From: Roridomyces roridus
Taxonomy: Eukaryota; Basidiomycota; Agaricomycetes; Agaricales; Mycenaceae
Reading direction: 5' to 3'
NCBI GenBank assembly: GCA_029378245.1
Contig: JARKIF010000345.1
Location: 1-26,517, forward strand
Length of the DNA: 26,517 nt
Shown: positions 1 to 9,750 of the stretch, piece after piece
Numbering within the stretch: the stretch's first letter is position 1
Layout: each line of letters starts with the position of its first letter
The notes under the pieces: generated by a model
What the model was told of the DNA's origin: nothing
Seen by the model: only the letters and a program-made list of their open reading frames with translations
Databases searched by the model: none
Program-made: the position numbers and the translations under genes

Positions 1-1922
1 GAAGGCAGCACTGACGGCTTGGGAGCCGCGACTTTTTGCACTGGTGCACACTGATCGGACATCAGTTTTTTTTAAAAAATCGGATAAATGGACCTTACCT
101 CGACATGACAAGGTCCTCCGTTACCCTTGACGAAAACGGCTTGTCCAGTAGCCCCCTCCTTGAATGGCAAATGGCACGTGACACATGTAAAGCAGTCCGT
201 GTGGTACGTGCGGGGTTCACCGTCACGTCGTCCGGGACAGTAACATAACGCCCGCCCTCTTCGACCGAAAACAAAGACCGCTTGCACTTGACACACGTGG
301 TCGGTGGAGTAGATTTCTGTGACGGAGACTTGGGTGTCGTCGGCCTGGATGTAGTAGACGTCTTGGGAGAGAACGGAATCGGACTCTTTGTTGGTGTCGC
401 TCGCGTCTTCACTGAAGACTTTGGTGTGTGTGTCGGCGTACCCATCTGACTCTTGGTTTCTTCCGCGATCACATCGTCCCCAACATACGTTTCGCGTGTG
501 TACCTCGAGCCGTACCCAGAGGCGTAGACCTTGGATGCACTGAACACATCCACATCGTATAGGGACCCGCTCTCTCGAGGGGTGAATCAGGACCAGCTGA
601 TGAGGAGGTCGCATCCGAGGAGTCAGAGGTGAGATCCGGGAGCGCCGGGCTGGAAAGTCGGCCAGAGGACCGCGATGAGCGCAGGCGGGGCTTGAGCGGG
701 GGGTAGACGGGAGAGAAGTCGAGGGAGAAGAGGAAGATCCCTCTCATAAACCGCCGCTTCATCTCTCAATCGCGTCTTCTGTTAGCCCCTGGACTGGGGC
801 GTTCCGTACGGTCCTCTGGTTCCGGACTTTTTGAAGCGGGTTTGGGTCGCTCTTTGTCCGTTGCCGGGGCACCAGCGGGCTCCCTTCGCGAGACGTCGAT
901 ACCTGGAGGGCGAGGCAGACATCGCGGACGGCCGAGGGCTCCTCGTCGGACTCTCCTTGCCGATCATGCTCAAGACGATGGGACAGTTCCTCGAGCGCCG
1001 GCTCGCCTCGCGGGTCCTGACGATTCCCAACCGCTGCTCAAGCTCCTCCAAAGCAGGACTGCCCTTCGACTGCGGGAACCTTTATCGACGCTTTGGCGGC
1101 TCTTCTTGGGAGTGGAGTCCCGCTCGAGACAGGTATCGAAACATCCGGGCACGAGGGTCGGCCCAAGAGATCGACCATGGGCGCATCGCCAATGTTCTCG
1201 TCGCAGCCGAGGCAGTTGAAGCACCGCTTATGCCAATATTGGTCGGCAGTATGGATGAAACCGCCCTCGGACTTGAGAATGAGAACAGGCCGAGCACATG
1301 AAGCGCAGTTGCCCCTGGTGCCACCGTTGGCTATGAAACAACTGCGACAAAAGAATCGAGGTGGGCCAACGGAAGTGGCACCATTGGGATCCGGGTATAT
1401 GTGGACTCGGATGGGGAGAATGGAGTGGCACAGTGTGCGCAGGCTTGGACGGGGAGAGAATCGCGAGGTTGAAGAACGGACCCATAAACTTGGAGAGAGT
1501 CGTGTCGTGGGGTGAAGGCAATATGCCGGACTCTGCAGCCAAAGCTGAGTATTTCAGTGGAGACGGCGGACGGATTGCGCCTGAAGTCGAGGTGGAGGAT
1601 GTAATGTGCTCGATTACACGATTGGCCAGAGGGGCAGCAGGAGCCGAAGACTGTGAGAGCGGGCGGGGGAAGCGTTTCGTCGGGGAAGTCGACGTCGGCG
1701 GAGGACGCGTTGGACTCTCTGGAGTGTCCTTAGACACATATGTCTTTGACCAACGGTCCTGTCTCTTCTCCTTGGGATTCGTCTGGTTCCAGGGGACGAC
1801 GGGAGCTGCTGCTATCAACAACCAGGCCAGACGCGCTGGACAGTGCACTCACCAACAGCGAAGCCTCCACATTTGCAGCGCTCACCGGTGACGATGTTGC
1901 CACACCTTCTGCAAAACGCCAT
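1..1922 (-). CDS. LIM/zinc-finger domain protein (partial, multiply frameshifted)
   Basis: LIM domains are zinc-binding protein-interaction modules, often cytoskeletal or signalling. The ATG at 1922 opens MAFCRRCGNIVTGERCKCGG, a small cysteine cluster. Exon 1 is 1853-1922; an intron at 1806-1852 (GTGAGT...CAG) leads to a Ser/Pro/Thr-rich stretch. A cysteine-rich middle follows with CAHC, FCRSC and CASC, then HKRCFNCLGC and a final CPD-CFDTC, which is one LIM finger. Near the 3' end CVKC, HTDCFTCVTC and CHVE form a second LIM finger, whose last cysteine (CAP) comes after an intron at 51-98. No single frame connects these parts. Bridging them needs one extra base at about 1490, 1394, 1143, 1060, 1003, 765, 574 and 228, always the same direction. 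The cysteine spacing stays intact on both sides of each break. This means consensus errors or a young pseudogene. The 3' end lies outside the window. Confidence 0.72.
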
Positions 1923-2078
1923 TCGGGGTCGGGGACAGAAACAACTTGAACTAGTAAACGATCATGTGACATGATGCATGGCCTTGTTCCCCCTTGCTGA
2001 CGTCTGTTGAGTTCGGTGGCTTTGTACAAAATCGTCATAACAAAACCCATGAAATCGTAACCAGTCGTATCTGTCCAT

Positions 2079-2133
2079 TAATACGGATAATTCTATTGAG
2101 AAGCCCGGGGTGCACGCAGAAACCCCCCGTATA
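2079..2133 (+). repeat. Left arm of imperfect inverted repeat
   Basis: Reading inward this arm gives ATTAAT, then GGATAATTCTATTGAGAA, a C/G-rich block, and GCAGAAACCCCC. The right arm at about 2805-2860 repeats it in reverse complement with a 2-base gap and few mismatches. A further GGGGGTTTC at 2164-2172 is complementary to the GAAACCCCC part of this arm and could form a subterminal hairpin. Confidence 0.75.
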
Positions 2134-2804
2134 TAGAAGCCCCAAATTTGTAAAATATTCTGAGGGGGTTTCTTCGATTGGATCAATTTTGATCGGCAAC
2201 TCTGCCGCCAGCGGCATGTCTCGGCATGGCATACCAATTCTACTCATGAGTCCAAACACCGTAGTCCATGTTAATTCTTTTTGTATGTAGGTAAGTAACA
2301 CTGGATGATTGTCGTGATGCTCCTGATCATAGAGGGAGGAGTTGCGACCCAAGAGGTTGGCATGGCTCGGGCGGGCGCGTTGATGGCGCATCAGTCGCGC
2401 GTCGGCTCCTCCCTGCAGCCTTACCTGCTGTCACAGCACTTGTGACGACTCTGTTTTTAATCATCGTACTATGCTGTTGGCAAGCCAGGAAAGAATAAAA
2501 AAAGAGACTTGAAGGTATGCCAGTGTCTCAGCCATCACGGATTCAATGAGTCTGCGCCGTTGAGTCTGCGACGTGCGTCGCCCAGGGCTCATCAATCGTC
2601 TCGGCTCTCAATTGAGTCTTAGACGTACATACTTGCACGGGGCACATCTTGCTCTCGAGACTTGAAACATCCATATGAGGATCTTGTTAATGCCGACTGA
2701 GAGGTCCAATGGCCTGTTCGGCAACTTTCGGCATGCGCAGCCACATCAAAGTTTGCCACACCGCTGCCGAAACTCACAGCCCGGGTTTCCATGTAGAATC
2801 TATT

Positions 2805-2860
2805 TTTAACTGGGGGTTTCTGCCCGCAACCGGGGTTTCTCAATAGAATTATCCATTAAT
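2805..2860 (-). repeat. Right arm of imperfect inverted repeat
   Basis: On the minus strand this reads ATTAATGGATAATTCTATTG, then AGAAACCCCGG, GGGCAGAAACCCCC. It mirrors the left arm near 2079-2133. The 11-mer TCCATTAATAC occurs in direct orientation at the outer edge of both arms (2074-2084 and 2852-2862). That is compatible with a target-site or terminal duplication, but it overlaps the palindromic ATTAAT. Confidence 0.75.
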
Positions 2861-3176
2861 ACTGCAAGATTAGAATAGCTAGTGGCAATATAAGACGTGG
2901 GTATAAATTCCGTCATGTAGCAAAAACGTCTGGTGTTTAGAGGCGGGGATTGCATGGAAGGCCCCAACGCTCTCACTCCAGACCCCGGTCCGTCGGTCAA
3001 GTGTGTGAAGCCAGAGCGCGAATGCGGTACAGAACCACCAGTCGTGTGACGGGTAGACGCAAGCGCAAAGCGAGGGCACCAGCCGACGCAGTGGGCGGCT
3101 GGAGCGACGACCACATGGGCCAACACCAAGATGATGATACAGGGAATGGGTCAAGAGACTCGGTCGGGGAAGAGGC

Positions 3177-3746
3177 CTAACAGACGATGCAACAGCACCC
3201 GGCTCCATCCTCCCCGTCGACCCCCTCGCCTGCAGTGCTAGTAGCCCCTGGGTCTGTACCGCCCCTGCGTATGGACTTGCGTTTCTTTGGCTTGGCCGCA
3301 TCCTCTGCTGGGGGAGCGTGAGAACGCACAGACAGATGTACAATCGTCGGCGGCGGCGGCGGTTGCTGTTGTTGCTGTTGCGTCTGTGAGGGAAACCCCA
3401 GTTCTGAATCTTGGTGTCAGATTTTTTATGTACAGAAAAGAGATAGGCACGAACTCGACAGGGTGTCCTCGTCCTGGAGAATTTTGCCGAGATATAATAT
3501 GCGCAGGTAGGCAGGGGCTGGTGGTCGCTCTTGCTGCCATTCGGCCTCTGCAGGCCAAGCATTCCAGACAAGTTCCTTGACGCGCCCGACAGTGGTCTCA
3601 GGATCAAAGCCCATGGTGCGGCGACGGCCAGAGACGAGGAGGAAGGAGAGGAAAGTCTGATCATGAGGTGGTGGAGGAACTTGTTGCTGCTCCGTCTCTG
3701 TCTCCGGCTGCTCCTGTTGCTGCTGCGAGTGTTCCTCCTCCTCCAT
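3177..3746 (-). CDS. UBL3-type membrane-anchored ubiquitin-fold protein
   Basis: Exons 3455-3746 and 3177-3403 are joined across a 51-nt intron (GTTCGT...TTCAG), giving 172 aa. An acidic Gln/Glu-rich N-terminus (about residues 1-30) precedes a ubiquitin-like fold starting at TFLSFLLVSGRRRTM. The phrases TTVGRVKELVWNAWP, LRILYLGKILQDEDTL and TIVHLSVRSHAP match the order in UBL3/MUB proteins. A basic linker (KPKKRKS) leads to a C-terminal GAGCCCIVC, so the last four residues CIVC form a CaaX-type box with two further cysteines beside it. From the family I infer prenylation, possible palmitoylation and plasma-membrane location, not conjugation. I chose the ATG at 3746 because the upstream extension is Ser/Arg-rich and unlike the family. 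The MEEEE start and the intron phase agree. Confidence 0.85.
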
Positions 3747-4647
3747 GATAGCTACACGGGTCGTGGATGTACGGGCAGAGGCCGAGCTGTATGGGTCTGA
3801 GCGTGGGGGGTAGTGAGAGAGAGAGCGTGTCGGGAATTGCAACTGATCCCATTTGTGATCACACGAGAGGTTCTGTCTTCTTCCTGGACTATGACATTCT
3901 TCCGCCACGCAACTGAGGCTCTTTTATACCAAAACTCTCCCAAGCGAGACCCGTCAATACAAGAGATCTACACTGTCTCCGACGGGCCCAGACCTCCGTT
4001 CCACTTTCGAATTTCTCTTCCGAACGGCTTTCTTTTTCTGTCTATGCCCCCCGATTCGTTCCGTCGATGGAAAGGAAGCTTGCTTGACCTCGTGCATGCA
4101 TTCCTTCAGCGTCCGGCCACTTTGGCTCCACCTGGAATCGCCGCGTACTCGATGATTATCCTCTTCTACTTTTACTTGTGCATCCGACCTCCCCCGACTC
4201 AAGTTTCTTCAGTTCTGCTGTCTGCTCATGACAGCTATCCACATCTTCAGTACCTCATCTGGGTTGGTTGGAATAGTCGCAGGCGCCAATTCTACAGCTT
4301 TTCCGTGATCCTCACCAGTTTGACGCATCTACCCGTCCTCCCCAATTCGAGGCCTTCCCTTGTGACAAACCGTCATCCAAAAATCCTCAACAACTCATCC
4401 CTGCAGTCCTTCACCGAACTCATAAAATGTCTCTTCGTCAGTCCCCTCGCAATTACGCCAAACTCGGAACACATTCTCAGAAATTGGCATTGCTTCCTTG
4501 ACCGTACTCTGCTTCAAAGGGGCCGAATACCTTCACCACGGTCGGAACGAACTCAAATAGAGACTGGACGATGACGAGGAGTATCGCGCAGTACATGTTT
4601 ATCGTCTCCAATATGAGATACATCAACTTGACTCTACCATTTGAATG
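3747..4647. other. Region without a firm gene; open on both strands
   Basis: A 253-codon plus-strand frame (3813-4574) has an odd composition: many Phe, Leu, Pro, Ser and Arg, very few acidic residues. It matches nothing I recognise. The aligned minus-strand frame holds protein-like stretches, such as ENVFRVWRNCEGTDEETFYE and NPDEVLKMWIAVMSRQQ, but is broken by isolated stops. The data fit a decayed minus-strand gene between thioredoxin and the ubiquitin-like gene. The right part is the 3' flank of thioredoxin and the left part is the promoter of the ubiquitin-like gene. Confidence 0.35.
3921..3928 (-). promoter_or_regulatory. TATA-box candidate for the ubiquitin-like gene
   Basis: On the minus strand this reads TATAAAAG within GGTATAAAAGAGCC, about 175 bp upstream of the ATG at 3746. 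A CT-repeat tract lies between them, as is common in fungal 5' leaders. The distance implies a fairly long 5' UTR. Confidence 0.45.
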
Positions 4648-5206
4648 TCAGACGCCATCTACTTTTTCCGAATCGGTAGGTGCGGCTGGGGCGTGTTTCT
4701 TGATCATGTCCTACCCAATTGGTCAGCCTGTATTTTGTTGCCCGAAGCCCGAGTCTTACAGCAAGCTTGGAGGGATAAGCGCCCGCAGTCTCGTCCAGCT
4801 TGTTTCCCTTGTGGAAAACCATGAACGTCGGCATCTAGAAAGGCTATCGCATTCAGAGACTCGGAGATATAAGAAGGCAGCGCACGACGCGGACAGCAGC
4901 CTCTTCCATGGCCTGTTCATTCGCCTCCGTATCGACCTTGTAGAAGCCCAGACCCGCGTTCTCTTCTTGGTCTGAGAACTTTTCAAAAATGGGTGAGATG
5001 ACCTTGTCGATCGTCGTCACTGATATCGACTCGGATGTCTGTTACAAAAACTACCTTGCATGGCATACACCACGGCGCCCAGAAGTCAATGACAACAGGT
5101 GTATCGCTGTTGATCTATGCAGATCGAAATCCAAAGCTGCTTGGTTGTACAGACGACTCACAACTTGGTAGAAGTGCTTAAAGTCTGTAATCGGGGTGAC
5201 GGGCAT
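4648..5206 (-). CDS. Thioredoxin (CMPC active site)
   Basis: Five short exons (5162-5206, 5055-5114, 4886-5002, 4760-4834, 4648-4710) give 119 aa, close to the usual size of a cytosolic thioredoxin. It is a dithiol-disulfide reductant for ribonucleotide reductase, peroxiredoxins and PAPS reductase. The active site WAPWCMPCK has cysteines at residues 31 and 34. The cis-proline follows Met at 75-76 ([10 protein letters not shown]). Other family signatures are [19 protein letters not shown] and DETAGAY. Introns are 47-52 nt; two have GTGAGT or GTAAGA donors. The residue between the cysteine pair is Met-Pro, where most thioredoxins have Gly-Pro. The neighbouring eIF3g gene lies only 48 bp upstream, so the promoter must overlap its 3' end. 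Confidence 0.93.
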
Positions 5207-5254
5207 GGTGGTAACAAATCAAGTACTAAATGTACACAGGACACAAGACTATTT

Positions 5255-6297
5255 TCATCTCTGCTCCGGTCTCGGTTCTGATGAGCAATTAGCGCAACTC
5301 GAAGAGGCAGAATAAGCGACTCACGACTCCACTGTACGCTGAGAATGAGATTGTCATAGCCTTTGCCGTTGATCTTCTCCATCGCTTTTTGGGCCACCGC
5401 CCGGTCGTCGAAGCTGACGAACGCAAAGCCCTTTCCTGCACCAGTGTCGCGGTCGCGACCAACATAACAGCGGGCCACACGCCCAAACATTCCAAACAGT
5501 TCGCGCAGGTCGCTCTCCTGAGTATCCTCGGAAATGTTGGTAACGCGCAGGGTTGGGAGGTCGTCGCGGCTGCCACCGGGACCGCCAGAAGGTCCGGCCG
5601 TCGCCCGGCCGCCAAGACGCTGGGCGGGCGGGACATACTTTCCGCCGGAGCCGACACCGAGAGAGGGGCCGGCTGACTCACCGACAGCAGGCGCGTCGTC
5701 GTCGCCGCCCATGGTAGCATCTAATAGCAGTCAGCGATGAATCATAATACATGCGTCAGACGCACCCATATCCAGCCCAGCGAGTGCCTCTTTGTGCGGG
5801 CACTTGGCAGTGAAATGCTCGCCCTTGCAAAGCCGACAGATGACTTTGCCGGCCCCGGCCTTGGCCAGCTTTTTCTTCGTGTCCTCCTCTGGCACCTCCT
5901 GTTCGCCTCCATGCTGAAACGTTTCCATGAGCCATATAGTTTCGACCGAGGTCCAAGTACACACCTTGTTCCCTGCACTGATCTTGAGAGCGACATTCTC
6001 TCCTACAGTCGTAGTAGCGCGATCCGGGCCACTGGGCTTGCCCTTTTCCTGCCCAAACTTGGCCCACTTGAGACGCTCGGCCACGTCGTGGTCGACGACA
6101 GATTTTTGCAACGTCCTGCGACTCCGGCGGGTGATTTTGACTTTTTTGCCATCCTCGTTGACAGTGTACTCTATTGTGGTGCGGATGCCGTTTTCGTCGG
6201 TAAAGTCTTCATTCTTGGGCAGCTCAGAGGCCTCCTCGTCGACATCATCGGCCCAAGAAGTCTTTGCAATGGGCGCTTCTGAGGTCGGTACTGGCAT
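5255..6297 (-). CDS. TIF35: Translation initiation factor eIF3 subunit g
   Basis: Four exons (5965-6297, 5766-5913, 5325-5720, 5255-5277) encode 299 aa. eIF3g is an RNA-binding subunit of eIF3, helping scanning and reinitiation on the 40S ribosome. The N-terminus (KTSWADDVDEE) is typical of the family. A zinc knuckle CRLCKGEHFTAKC lies at residues 137-149. A C-terminal RRM spans about 216-294, with RNP2 LRVTNI and RNP1 GKGFAFVSF, ending SVQWSQPRPEQR. I chose the ATG at 6297 (MPVPTSEAP) over an upstream in-frame ATG because it matches the orthologous start. The first intron (5914-5964) is 51 nt and has no in-frame stop, so unspliced RNA would add 17 residues. The last exon is only 23 nt. It is divergent from farnesyl diphosphate synthase. 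Confidence 0.95.
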
Positions 6298-6501
6298 GAT
6301 GATGGTGAAAGGAGAAAGAGGATATCGGATCACGCCGATATGATCGGCAATCTCGGCCTGGGCGCGTGTTTTGCCTTTTCCGGTGCGTTAGAGAAACGCG
6401 TGCGGCCGCTACCCGCCCGCATACAACTGCAGAGGCTGAAAATCGTCCGAGCAACTTACGTCTCATACATACATTCTTCCTTCACCCCCTTCACCACCGC
6501 A
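6298..6501. promoter_or_regulatory. Shared bidirectional promoter, eIF3g / farnesyl diphosphate synthase
   Basis: Only 204 bp separate the two divergent ATGs. No clear TATA box is visible, as is usual for fungal housekeeping promoters. A pyrimidine-rich stretch just before 6502 (CTTCACCCCCTTCACCACCG) probably belongs to the leader of the plus-strand gene. Confidence 0.6.
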
Positions 6502-7736
6502 ATGGCCGACAAAGCTGCAAAACGCGCCAAATTCGAGGCTGCCTGGGATCGCATTCGCCAGGAGCTTGTTAGTGGCATCGCCGACGAGGGCATGCCCAAG
6601 GACGCCATTGATTGGTTTGGCAAGGTCAGACTTTCTGCTTTTTCTCGATTTGCCTCCGCCTCATAAATTTACCACAGAACTTGGACTACAACGTTCCTGG
6701 TGGAAAGCTGAACCGTGGCTTGTCTGTCGTGGACACTGCCGAGATCCTCAAGGGCTCGACACTTGACGACGACGAGTATTACAAGGCTGCGATTCTCGGA
6801 TGGGGTGTCGAACTCGTCAGTCCCGCTCTTCGTCTACCCCTGTGCACTGGTTCTCATGTTCTTGCCAGCTGCAAGCCTTCTTCCTCGTCTCGGACGACAT
6901 CATGGACAGCTCGATTACGCGTCGAGGACAGCCATGTTACTATCGCGCGCCGGGGATCGGCATGATCGCCATTAACGACTCGTTCATGCTCGAGGGCGCC
7001 ATCTACTACCTCTTGAAGAAACACTTCCGGAGCACACCGTACTATGTCGATCTCCTCGAGCTCTTCCACGACACCACATACCAGACGGAGATGGGCCAGC
7101 TGATCGACCTCATCACCGCACCAGAGGACCACGTTGACCTGGACAAGTTCTCGCTCAAGAAGTGTGTTGCTTGTTTCTATGCATCTCTCTGTCCTGACGC
7201 TTGGTACCAGACACAGCCTTATCGTCATCTACAAGACGGCGTACTACTCCTTCTACCTCCCTGTCGCGCTTGCCATGTACATGAACGGTGTTCCCCAGAG
7301 CTACACGCTCGAGGGCAAGACTGTCGAGCCGTACAAGGCCGCGCTCTCCATCCTCATCCCCCTTGGCGAATACTTCCAGATCCAGGACGACTTCCTCGAC
7401 TTCTCTGCACCCCCAGAGGTGCTGGGCAAGATCGGGACTGATATCCTCGACAACAAATGCTCTTGGGTCATCAACACAGCGCTGGCAGTCGTAACACCCG
7501 AGCAACGCGCCGTGCTCGACGCCAACTACGGGCGGAAGGACTCGGCTGCTGAGGCGCGCGTGAAGGAGGTGTTTGAGGCTGTTGGCATCCGGGAACGCTA
7601 TGCCAAGTACGAGGCCGAGGTATATGAGAAGCTGAATGGGCTGATTGCTGCGATTCCGGAGGGCCCTGAACGCGGCACGATCAAGCGCGAGATTTTCACG
7701 AGCTTCCTCGAGAAAATCTACAAGCGTAGCAAGTAG
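6502..7736 (+). CDS. ERG20: Farnesyl diphosphate synthase
   Basis: It condenses DMAPP and GPP with IPP to give FPP (C15), feeding ergosterol, dolichol, ubiquinone and prenylated proteins. Exons are 6502-6624, 6678-6815, 6869-7161 and 7211-7736, giving 359 aa, the normal length. The first Asp-rich motif is DDIMD at 96-100 and the second is DDFLD at 244-248. Two phenylalanines sit four and five residues before the first motif (FFLVSDD). In eukaryotic FPP synthases an aromatic residue there limits the product to C15. The C-terminus ends KIYKRSK, typical of the family. Introns are 49-53 nt. All four coding blocks are clean, with no frameshift. The neighbouring UBL3-type protein ends in a CaaX box, so this enzyme makes a precursor of the lipid that protein would carry; nothing beyond proximity links them. 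Confidence 0.97.
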
Positions 7737-7862
7737 ACACGAAAAAATTGTATATCCACTGTAATCGACCATAGACCGCGGGACCGCGACTTGTCCAAAA
7801 GGAGATATTCGAAAAATTGAGTCTCGCTAAGCAGCTGCACTTGCTCTCAGTCATCTACTCTC

Positions 7863-9750
7863 ATGGAGTTCATTCCAGGGCCCGCCGTCCACCAAATTCT
7901 CTGCGCCGACTGTGGCACCCCAATTACCCCCAACTCGGCCAATCTCTGCGTCGCATGTCTTCGGAATTCGTGAGTCGAAAACCTCGTATTTTTCGCCCGA
8001 TCGCTGAATTGGAGGCAGAGTAGACATAACGGAGGGCATCCCGAAGCAAGGTATGCTACATTCGAGCCTTTTTGCCAGTATATTTCCAACATCGATTCAG
8101 CCTCTGTCTCGTTTTGCCGAAACTGCGAGCGTTTCCTGTCGCCGCCCCAGACCTGGACTCTTGCGCGTCCAGAATCGTCCGAGCTGCTCTCGATTTGTCT
8201 CAGGAAGCTTAAGGGTCTGAATAAAGTCCGTCTGACCGAGGCGCACTTTATTTGGACGGAACCACATTCGAAGCGGCTGAGGGTGTCAATGACGATTCAG
8301 AAAGAGGTGCGTGCGTCCCAATTATCGCCCGGAAATTTTCTCATTCGATCAGGTTTTAACGAATACGATCCTTGAGCAAACCTTTGAGCTCGAATATCTG
8401 GTTCAACACGGGCAATGTCCAGACTGTGCCAAACTGGCGGCCAAGAACACTTGGAAAGCACTCGTCCAAGTCCGCCAAAAGGTGCCGCATAAACGGACAT
8501 TCCTGTTCCTTGAGCAACTCATCCTCAAGCACGGCGCGCAAAAAGACACAATTGCTGTCAAGGAAGTACGAGACGGACTCGACTTTTTCTACAGTCAACG
8601 AAGCCATGCTATCAAAATGGTCGAATTCTTGGCCAGTGTCGTGCCCGTCAGGTATTTCACCTTGCCTAATCCTACTATTTTCGCTGACTTGGCTTCCAGG
8701 TCAAAATCATCCGAGCAATTGCTTTCCTCCGATACACATACGAATACCGCCAACTACAAATTCACATACTCGGTTGAGATTACGCCGATATGTAAAGACG
8801 ACCTTGTGTGTATCCCCCTCAAACAAGCCCGACAGTTGGGCAACATCAACCCACTTGCAATCTGCGCACGTGTGGGTAATTCACTGCAACTGCTCGACCC
8901 CACGACACTGCAGTCGGCGGAAATATCGTCCATCGCATATTGGCGGACACCATTCGAAACTCTTGCCACCGTTTCGGATCTCATCGAGTTTACGGTGCTC
9001 GACATTGAGCCCGACGGCCGCTCTCGGGGCAAATATGTCATGGCAGATGCTCAGGTGGCGCTCGCAGGCGCCTTCCGTGCACACAATGCCAACGAAGACA
9101 TGATGGATTACGACGGCGGACGCGCGGCACAAATCTACCACACACGGACACATTTAGGCGGTATCCTCCAGCCGGGAGATACTGTACTCGGTTACCATTT
9201 AACCAACGCCAACTTCAATTCTGAAGACTATGCCTCACTTCCGCAAGACCAACTACCGGATATCGTGCTCGTCAAGAAAACGTATCCGAACCGCCGGAAG
9301 AAGAGCAAGGCACGGGTCTGGCGGCTGCGGAGTATCGGCAAGGAGGCGGGTGAGGAGGGCGAGACTGGCGGTGGACGAGGCGTTGTGGGACGGATGGGTG
9401 GGCGCGATCAACGCAAAGTCGAAGAAGACTACGAACTGTTCTTGCGAGACCTCGAAGAGGACCCAGAGATGCGGGGTGCGGTCAATCTGTACAAAGCCGC
9501 ACCAGGGGATACGCGTATGGGACCTGCTCCAGGCGAAGGGCGCGCTGGGGGAGGAAAGGGCAGCAGAAAGAAGGCACAGTTTGCCATGGACGTCGATGCC
9601 GCGGAGGAAGCTCCGCCAGAGCGTGTTACATTGGACGACGACGAGGCGGAGGAAGAGGCGGATTTCCCAGAGGTCCAACTCGATGAACTACTCGAGGGCT
9701 TTGACGAGATGACGCTCGGTACTGGCGAGGAGGAGGAGGAGGAGGAGTAG
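7863..9750 (+). CDS. NMD3: 60S ribosomal export adaptor Nmd3
   Basis: Nmd3 binds late pre-60S subunits and carries the leucine-rich export signal read by Crm1. Exons are 7863-7969, 8019-8050, 8101-8306, 8353-8651 and 8700-9750, giving 564 aa. Four CxxC pairs (CADC 14-17, CVAC 29-32, CRNC 52-55, CPDC 137-140) form the N-terminal zinc-binding region. The basic KKTYPNRRKKSKAR stretch may serve in nuclear import. Near the C-terminus LDELLEGFDEMTLG resembles an export signal and is followed by a run of seven Glu. The second exon is only 32 nt. The last intron (8652-8699, 48 nt) contains no in-frame stop, so unspliced RNA would still be readable. The gene starts 126 bp after the ERG20 stop on the same strand. 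Confidence 0.96.

Larger units (their letters stand above)
2077..2862. mobile_element. Candidate non-autonomous inverted-repeat element (about 0.78 kb)
   Basis: The two arms face each other and enclose about 670 bp without a transposase-like frame. This is the layout of a MITE-like or deleted DNA transposon. It could instead be two insertions of one short repeat in opposite orientation. No superfamily can be assigned from the sequence alone. Confidence 0.4.
1923..3176. other. Gene-poor region, probable transposon relic
   Basis: No supported coding sequence lies here. Open frames are short, overlap on both strands and look like neither neighbouring gene. The stretch from about 2077 to 2860 is bounded by the inverted repeat described separately. 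Positions 2870-3176 are probably 3' untranslated and downstream sequence of the ubiquitin-like gene that ends at 3177 on the minus strand. Confidence 0.5.

Noticed and set aside
831..1301. Plus-strand open frame of 156 codons
   Set aside because: It is antisense to the LIM gene, whose cysteine motifs are clear on the minus strand; composition is Arg/Leu-rich as expected of a shadow.
2879..3664. Minus-strand frame of 261 codons
   Set aside because: It crosses the intron and stop of the ubiquitin-like gene in another frame and has no domain.
5731..6333. Continuous 200-codon minus frame ending at 5731
   Set aside because: It is eIF3g exons 1 and 2 read through a stop-free 51-nt intron and into the next intron; the spliced model matches the family better.
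7155..7772. Minus-strand frame of 205 codons
   Set aside because: It is exactly antisense to farnesyl diphosphate synthase exon 4, which carries the second Asp-rich motif.
8311..9750. Single 479-codon frame as a complete protein
   Set aside because: It lacks the N-terminal CxxC pairs of Nmd3. Upstream exons from 7863 supply them in frame.
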